Positions 60,699 through 64,000 of a DNA stretch of 64,000 nt are shown piece by piece. The stretch lies in NCBI RefSeq assembly GCF_900198195.1, contig NZ_LT899436.1, positions 186,001 through 250,000 of the forward strand, in the 5' to 3' direction. The translations under genes were made by a program, and so were the position numbers. This DNA comes from Tenacibaculum jejuense (GTDB taxonomy: Bacteria > Bacteroidota > Bacteroidia > Flavobacteriales > Flavobacteriaceae). Numbering within the stretch: position 1 is the first letter of the stretch; each line of letters begins with the position of its first letter. The notes beneath the pieces were generated by a model. That model had not been told where the DNA came from. It saw only the letters and a program-made list of their open reading frames with translations, and did not search any database.

Positions 60699-62555
60699 TT
60701 ACTCAACAGTAACAGACTTTGCTAAGTTTCTAGGTTGATCAACATTCTTTCCTAACATTACAGCTATGTGATATGATAGTAATTGAAAAGGAATTGTTGT
60801 TAATAGTGGCGTAAAAGCTTCTTCTGTTTCAGGAATTTCAATTACATGATCTGCTATTTCTTTTACAGTTTCATCACCTTCAGTAACAATTGCAATAATC
60901 TTTCCACTTCTCGATTTAATCTCTTGAATATTACTTACTACTTTTTCGTAATGACCTTTTCTTGTTGCAATTACAAAAACAGGCATATTTTCATCAATTA
61001 AAGCAATAGGTCCGTGTTTCATCTCAGCAGCAGGATAACCTTCTGCATGGATATAAGAAATTTCTTTAAGTTTTAAAGCACCTTCTAATGCAACTGGGAA
61101 ATTGAACCCTCTACCTAAATATAAACAGTTTGTTGCGTCTTTGTAATGGTAAGCTATTTCTTGAACCTCTTTGTCTATTTTTAATAAATTCTCTACCTGA
61201 TTAGGAATTTGCTGCATAGTTTGTAAGTACTTGTTTACAGCAGTTTTAGATAAAGTTCCTTTTGCTTGAGCTAACTTTAAAGAAATTAAAGAAAGAATTG
61301 TAATTTGAGTTGTAAATGCTTTTGTAGATGCAACTCCTATTTCCGGTCCGGCATGTGTGTAAGCTCCAGCATGAGTTTCTCTCGCAATAGAAGATCCTAC
61401 AACATTACAGATTCCAAATACAAATGCTCCTTTAGATTTAGCAAGTTTAATTGCTGCTAATGTATCAGCTGTTTCACCAGATTGTGAAATAGCAATTACA
61501 ACATCTTTTGGAGTTATAATTGGATTTCTATATCTAAATTCAGAAGCATATTCTACTTCAACAGGAATTCTGGCCATATCTTCAAGAAGATATTCTCCGA
61601 CTAATCCAGCATGCCAAGATGTACCGCAAGCGATGACAATGATTCTATCGGCATTTAAAAATTTAGAAATATTATCATCAATACCAGCCATTCTAATAAT
61701 ACCTTCATTGGCTAGCATTCTTCCTCTAAATGTATCAGTAATAGCTTTTGGTTGCTCGTAAATTTCTTTTAACATGAAATGATCATAACCACCTTTTTCG
61801 ATTTGATCTAAATTCAATTTTAATTCTTGAATTTTAGCGTCAACAGGTTTATCATTATCTATCTTACGAACACGTATTCCTCTACCTTTTTTTATGATTG
61901 CAAGTTCGCCGTCCTCTAAGTAAACAGCGTCTTTTGTGAATTCAATAAATGGAGAAGCATCAGAAGCAACAAAAAACTCTTCGTTATTTTCACCTACGCC
62001 AATAGCTATTGGACTACCTAATCGTGCTACAACTAATTCGTTTGGTTTAGTTTTATCAAAAACAGCAATAGCATATGCACCAATTACATTTGTTAATGCT
62101 AATTGAACAGCTTTACCTAATTTACAACCTTCTTTTCTTTTGACTTCTTCAATTAAGTTTACTAAGACTTCAGTATCAGTATCACTTTGAAATTCATAAC
62201 CTCTAGAAATTAGTTCTTTTCTAATGGTATCATAATTTTCAATAATACCATTGTGAACAATGACTAAATTCCCAGACTGTGAAAAATGTGGATGTGAATT
62301 TACATTATTCGGCACACCATGGGTAGCCCATCTTGTGTGTCCAATACCAATTTTACCTTTTTTTCTAGACTCGTCATTATTAGTAATAACCTCAAGATCT
62401 GATACTTTACCTTTTGTTTTAGATAAGTTCATCTCTGAACCATCATACATCATTATTCCAGCACTATCATAACCTCGGTATTCGAGTCTTTTAAGGCCAT
62501 TAATTACTATAGGATAAGCGTTTCGTTCTCCTATGTAACCAGTAATTCCACACAT
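60699..62555 (-). CDS. glmS: Glutamine--fructose-6-phosphate aminotransferase (isomerizing)
   Basis: Makes glucosamine 6-phosphate from fructose 6-phosphate and glutamine, the entry to peptidoglycan and LPS amino sugars. The 618-residue protein starts with the nucleophilic Cys2 (MCGITGYIG), has the GATase-II domain up to about residue 240, and two SIS domains after it, with GTSWHAGLVGEYLLE and SQSGETADTLAAI in the first and EGALKLKEISYIHAEGYPAAEMKHGPIALID in the second. The end NLAKSVTVE is the conserved tail. It lies 18 bp after the DUF4270 gene on the same strand, an order common in flavobacteria. Confidence 0.97.
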   Translation of the reverse strand: MCGITGYIGERNAYPIVINGLKRLEYRGYDSAGIMMYDGSEMNLSKTKGKVSDLEVITNNDESRKKGKIGIGHTRWATHGVPNNVNSHPHFSQSGNLVIVHNGIIENYDTIRKELISRGYEFQSDTDTEVLVNLIEEVKRKEGCKLGKAVQLALTNVIGAYAIAVFDKTKPNELVVARLGSPIAIGVGENNEEFFVASDASPFIEFTKDAVYLEDGELAIIKKGRGIRVRKIDNDKPVDAKIQELKLNLDQIEKGGYDHFMLKEIYEQPKAITDTFRGRMLANEGIIRMAGIDDNISKFLNADRIIVIACGTSWHAGLVGEYLLEDMARIPVEVEYASEFRYRNPIITPKDVVIAISQSGETADTLAAIKLAKSKGAFVFGICNVVGSSIARETHAGAYTHAGPEIGVASTKAFTTQITILSLISLKLAQAKGTLSKTAVNKYLQTMQQIPNQVENLLKIDKEVQEIAYHYKDATNCLYLGRGFNFPVALEGALKLKEISYIHAEGYPAAEMKHGPIALIDENMPVFVIATRKGHYEKVVSNIQEIKSRSGKIIAIVTEGDETVKEIADHVIEIPETEEAFTPLLTTIPFQLLSYHIAVMLGKNVDQPRNLAKSVTVE

Positions 62556-62573
62556 AATTTTTTAGTTTTTTAA

Positions 62574-64000
62574 TTAATTGTTGTCTTTTTCTTCGGTAAA
62601 TGAAATTGTTAGTTTGGCTCTCTTTTCACCGTTAGTAGCAGAATTATTTAAAATTGTAACTCCTCTAGGATTCCAATTGTAAGTTTCAATATTTAAGTTT
62701 CTAATTGTTCCTGTATTTGGATCTATAGCTAGGTCTGTTGGTGTATTGAAAACTCGTAAACCTAAAGGAGAATTTTCTGTTATTTCCCCAGATATTAAAT
62801 CAGATATATAGTCTGTTATTCCAAATGAATATGAGCTAGGTTTAGAATCTTCTAATTGTAGTCTACCACCAAATAAATCAGGTCCTTCAGTTATCGCATC
62901 AAGGATTTGTTGATCACCTTCAGATGTTTGTCTGAATAATAACATCTGTAAAGGAACAGAAGTAGTGTCCCTAGATGCATCAATATTAAATGTTAATGTT
63001 GCATCATTAATTAGAATGTTTCTATTTCTTAAATTTTGAAGTTCACTACCATTTAAAATATTAATCCTAGCCATACTTCCAGCCGTTCCTTGGATATTGA
63101 AACTATTTGAAGGAGGTGTATTTTGAATAGGAGACATTGAGTATTTACTGTTTCGTACTCTATCTAAAGGAAATGTGTAGGCTCTCGCCAATGTGTCTTT
63201 TAAACTCAAGGCAGTTTCTCCTTCTTTTATTTCGTAACGTGTAATTGTATAATAAAATTCTACAGCAGCAGAAGAAGTATTTCCAGATAATTGAAACGGT
63301 ATAAGAGATCCTGCAGTTGCATTAGTTTCTACTTTAATTCCTTTGAAGAAATTATTGAATGTAACTGAATTTTCAAATTCTGGGCCACTGAATTTATCCC
63401 AAAACATAGCTCTCATTTTATCAGTATCTAAAGGAACTGCTAAAAACGGATTAGGAGCAGAGTTAGTATTCCCATTATTTAGTCTAATGGTATCTCTGTA
63501 TGTCCCATTAACATTACCCATAACATCACTAACACTTCTTGTAATTACATACATTGTATCGTTAGGACTTGGTGAAAATTCAAAACCTAGATCTTCATTC
63601 AAAACTTCTGTACCAGCATAATTAGCATCTGATTGAAAACTATTCGTTTCTGTAGGATTGTTTGGATCCAATGTGTTTAAGAAAGTTTCATTCACAACGA
63701 CTGATAAAGGCATTTTTACAGTTGCATCACCTAGAATAGAATCTAATCTAAATCTTGGGATATTATCAGCAGTTGTTCTAATGTTGGTAGCGGTATAAGG
63801 AAGTTTTAAAATTACTCTATCTAATTGAAAAAAAGAATCTATTTTTCTTGCTTGAGTTTCTTCATCAACTGCACTTTTTCGATCTACTGTTTGTGGATTT
63901 GGAGTAGCTACACTTAATTGACTAACAAAAGAAGCATTGATCGATTTGTAATCACTATTGTTGTAAACACCAAACCAATATTCTCCTAATGCCCCTATTG
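62574..64000 (-). CDS. DUF4270 family lipoprotein, 3' part (cut by window edge)
   Basis: The reverse-strand frame is open from the stop at 62574 to the right edge, about 475 residues, so the start and signal peptide are outside. DUF4270 proteins are Bacteroidota outer-membrane-associated lipoproteins, and this one shows the expected beginning of the mature part as GEYWFGVYNNSDYKS, then SFVSQLSVATPNP. An internal Met at 63713 (MPLSVVV) should not be taken as the start. The following region has beta-rich DIGDYI-like repeats and the tail EKRAKLTISFTEE. The gene lies directly ahead of glmS. Function unknown. Confidence 0.85.
   Translation of the reverse strand, partial: IGALGEYWFGVYNNSDYKSINASFVSQLSVATPNPQTVDRKSAVDEETQARKIDSFFQLDRVILKLPYTATNIRTTADNIPRFRLDSILGDATVKMPLSVVVNETFLNTLDPNNPTETNSFQSDANYAGTEVLNEDLGFEFSPSPNDTMYVITRSVSDVMGNVNGTYRDTIRLNNGNTNSAPNPFLAVPLDTDKMRAMFWDKFSGPEFENSVTFNNFFKGIKVETNATAGSLIPFQLSGNTSSAAVEFYYTITRYEIKEGETALSLKDTLARAYTFPLDRVRNSKYSMSPIQNTPPSNSFNIQGTAGSMARINILNGSELQNLRNRNILINDATLTFNIDASRDTTSVPLQMLLFRQTSEGDQQILDAITEGPDLFGGRLQLEDSKPSSYSFGITDYISDLISGEITENSPLGLRVFNTPTDLAIDPNTGTIRNLNIETYNWNPRGVTILNNSATNGEKRAKLTISFTEEKDNN

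Noticed and set aside
62574..63713. Complete DUF4270 gene starting at the Met at 63713
   Set aside because: The same frame stays open to the edge of the window and the DUF4270-like segment GEYWFGVYNNSDYKS lies upstream of that Met, so the true start is outside.

Overview
The window is 64 kb of low-GC chromosome from a member of the Bacteroidota, almost certainly the family Flavobacteriaceae (a marine Tenacibaculum/Polaribacter-like genus is my guess; the genus is not proven). The reasons are a gliding/type IX secretion gene of the sprE type, many small lipoproteins with a Cys close to the N-terminus, Bacteroidota-only families (DUF4837, DUF5687, DUF4270, DUF4286, DUF6168), an ATP synthase operon without atpD/atpC, a type III glutamine synthetase, no Shine-Dalgarno sites, and promoters of the Bacteroidota form TTTG-N17-20-TAnnTTTG.

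Layout. 1-2.8 kb: the 3' end of exonuclease III, a LysM lytic transglycosylase and a DUF4837 lipoprotein. 2.8-7.6 kb: a reverse-strand beta-helix lipoprotein, a DUF1761 membrane protein and an ABC-type exporter pair. 7.6-17 kb: sprE, bactofilin, atpZ, (inserted reverse-strand acetyltransferase), DUF6168, then atpB-E-F-H-A-G. 17-21.4 kb: a large FN3/PPC-like lipoprotein, then divergent dxs and rsmI. 21.4-24.5 kb: a compact reverse-strand operon of a PadR repressor and four paralogous membrane proteins. 24.5-31 kb: a PaaE-like reductase, a LysE-type exporter, and a reverse-strand group of acyl-CoA dehydrogenase, phosphotransferase, two SDRs and a Crp-like regulator. 31-39 kb: mgtE, rsmA, M23 peptidase, DUF4286, a TPR lipoprotein-like protein, a 47-residue protein under a sigma-54-like promoter, serS, ribF. 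39-47 kb: a TonB-dependent receptor with a GDSL lipoprotein, glyQS, a coiled-coil membrane protein and tRNA-Arg(ACG). 47-50.8 kb: two small proteins, a 31-copy 14-bp minisatellite, an SPFH protein and a Ca2+/Na+ exchanger. 50.8-54.7 kb: two unlike glutamine synthetases transcribed divergently. 54.7-64 kb: purM, YceI, Lrp/TauE, prfA, an endonuclease/phosphatase-family protein, glmS and the 3' part of a DUF4270 lipoprotein gene.

Most of the window is ordinary housekeeping chromosome, with no phage, insertion sequence, CRISPR or secondary-metabolite cluster. The most unusual pieces are the PadR operon, whose four membrane proteins all carry an aligned E28-x-x-D31-H32 motif and which has two near-identical palindromic operators 42 bp apart; the 14-bp minisatellite that starts inside the SPFH stop codon and ends in a hairpin sharing its sequence; a decayed second piece of atpZ next to the acetyltransferase gene that interrupts the ATP synthase region; a sigma-54-like promoter in front of a 47-residue protein; paired CCC-N10-GGG sites between the two glutamine synthetase genes; and three genes (dxs, rsmI, glyQS) whose -10-type element lies exactly 4 nt before the start codon, which suggests leaderless mRNAs.
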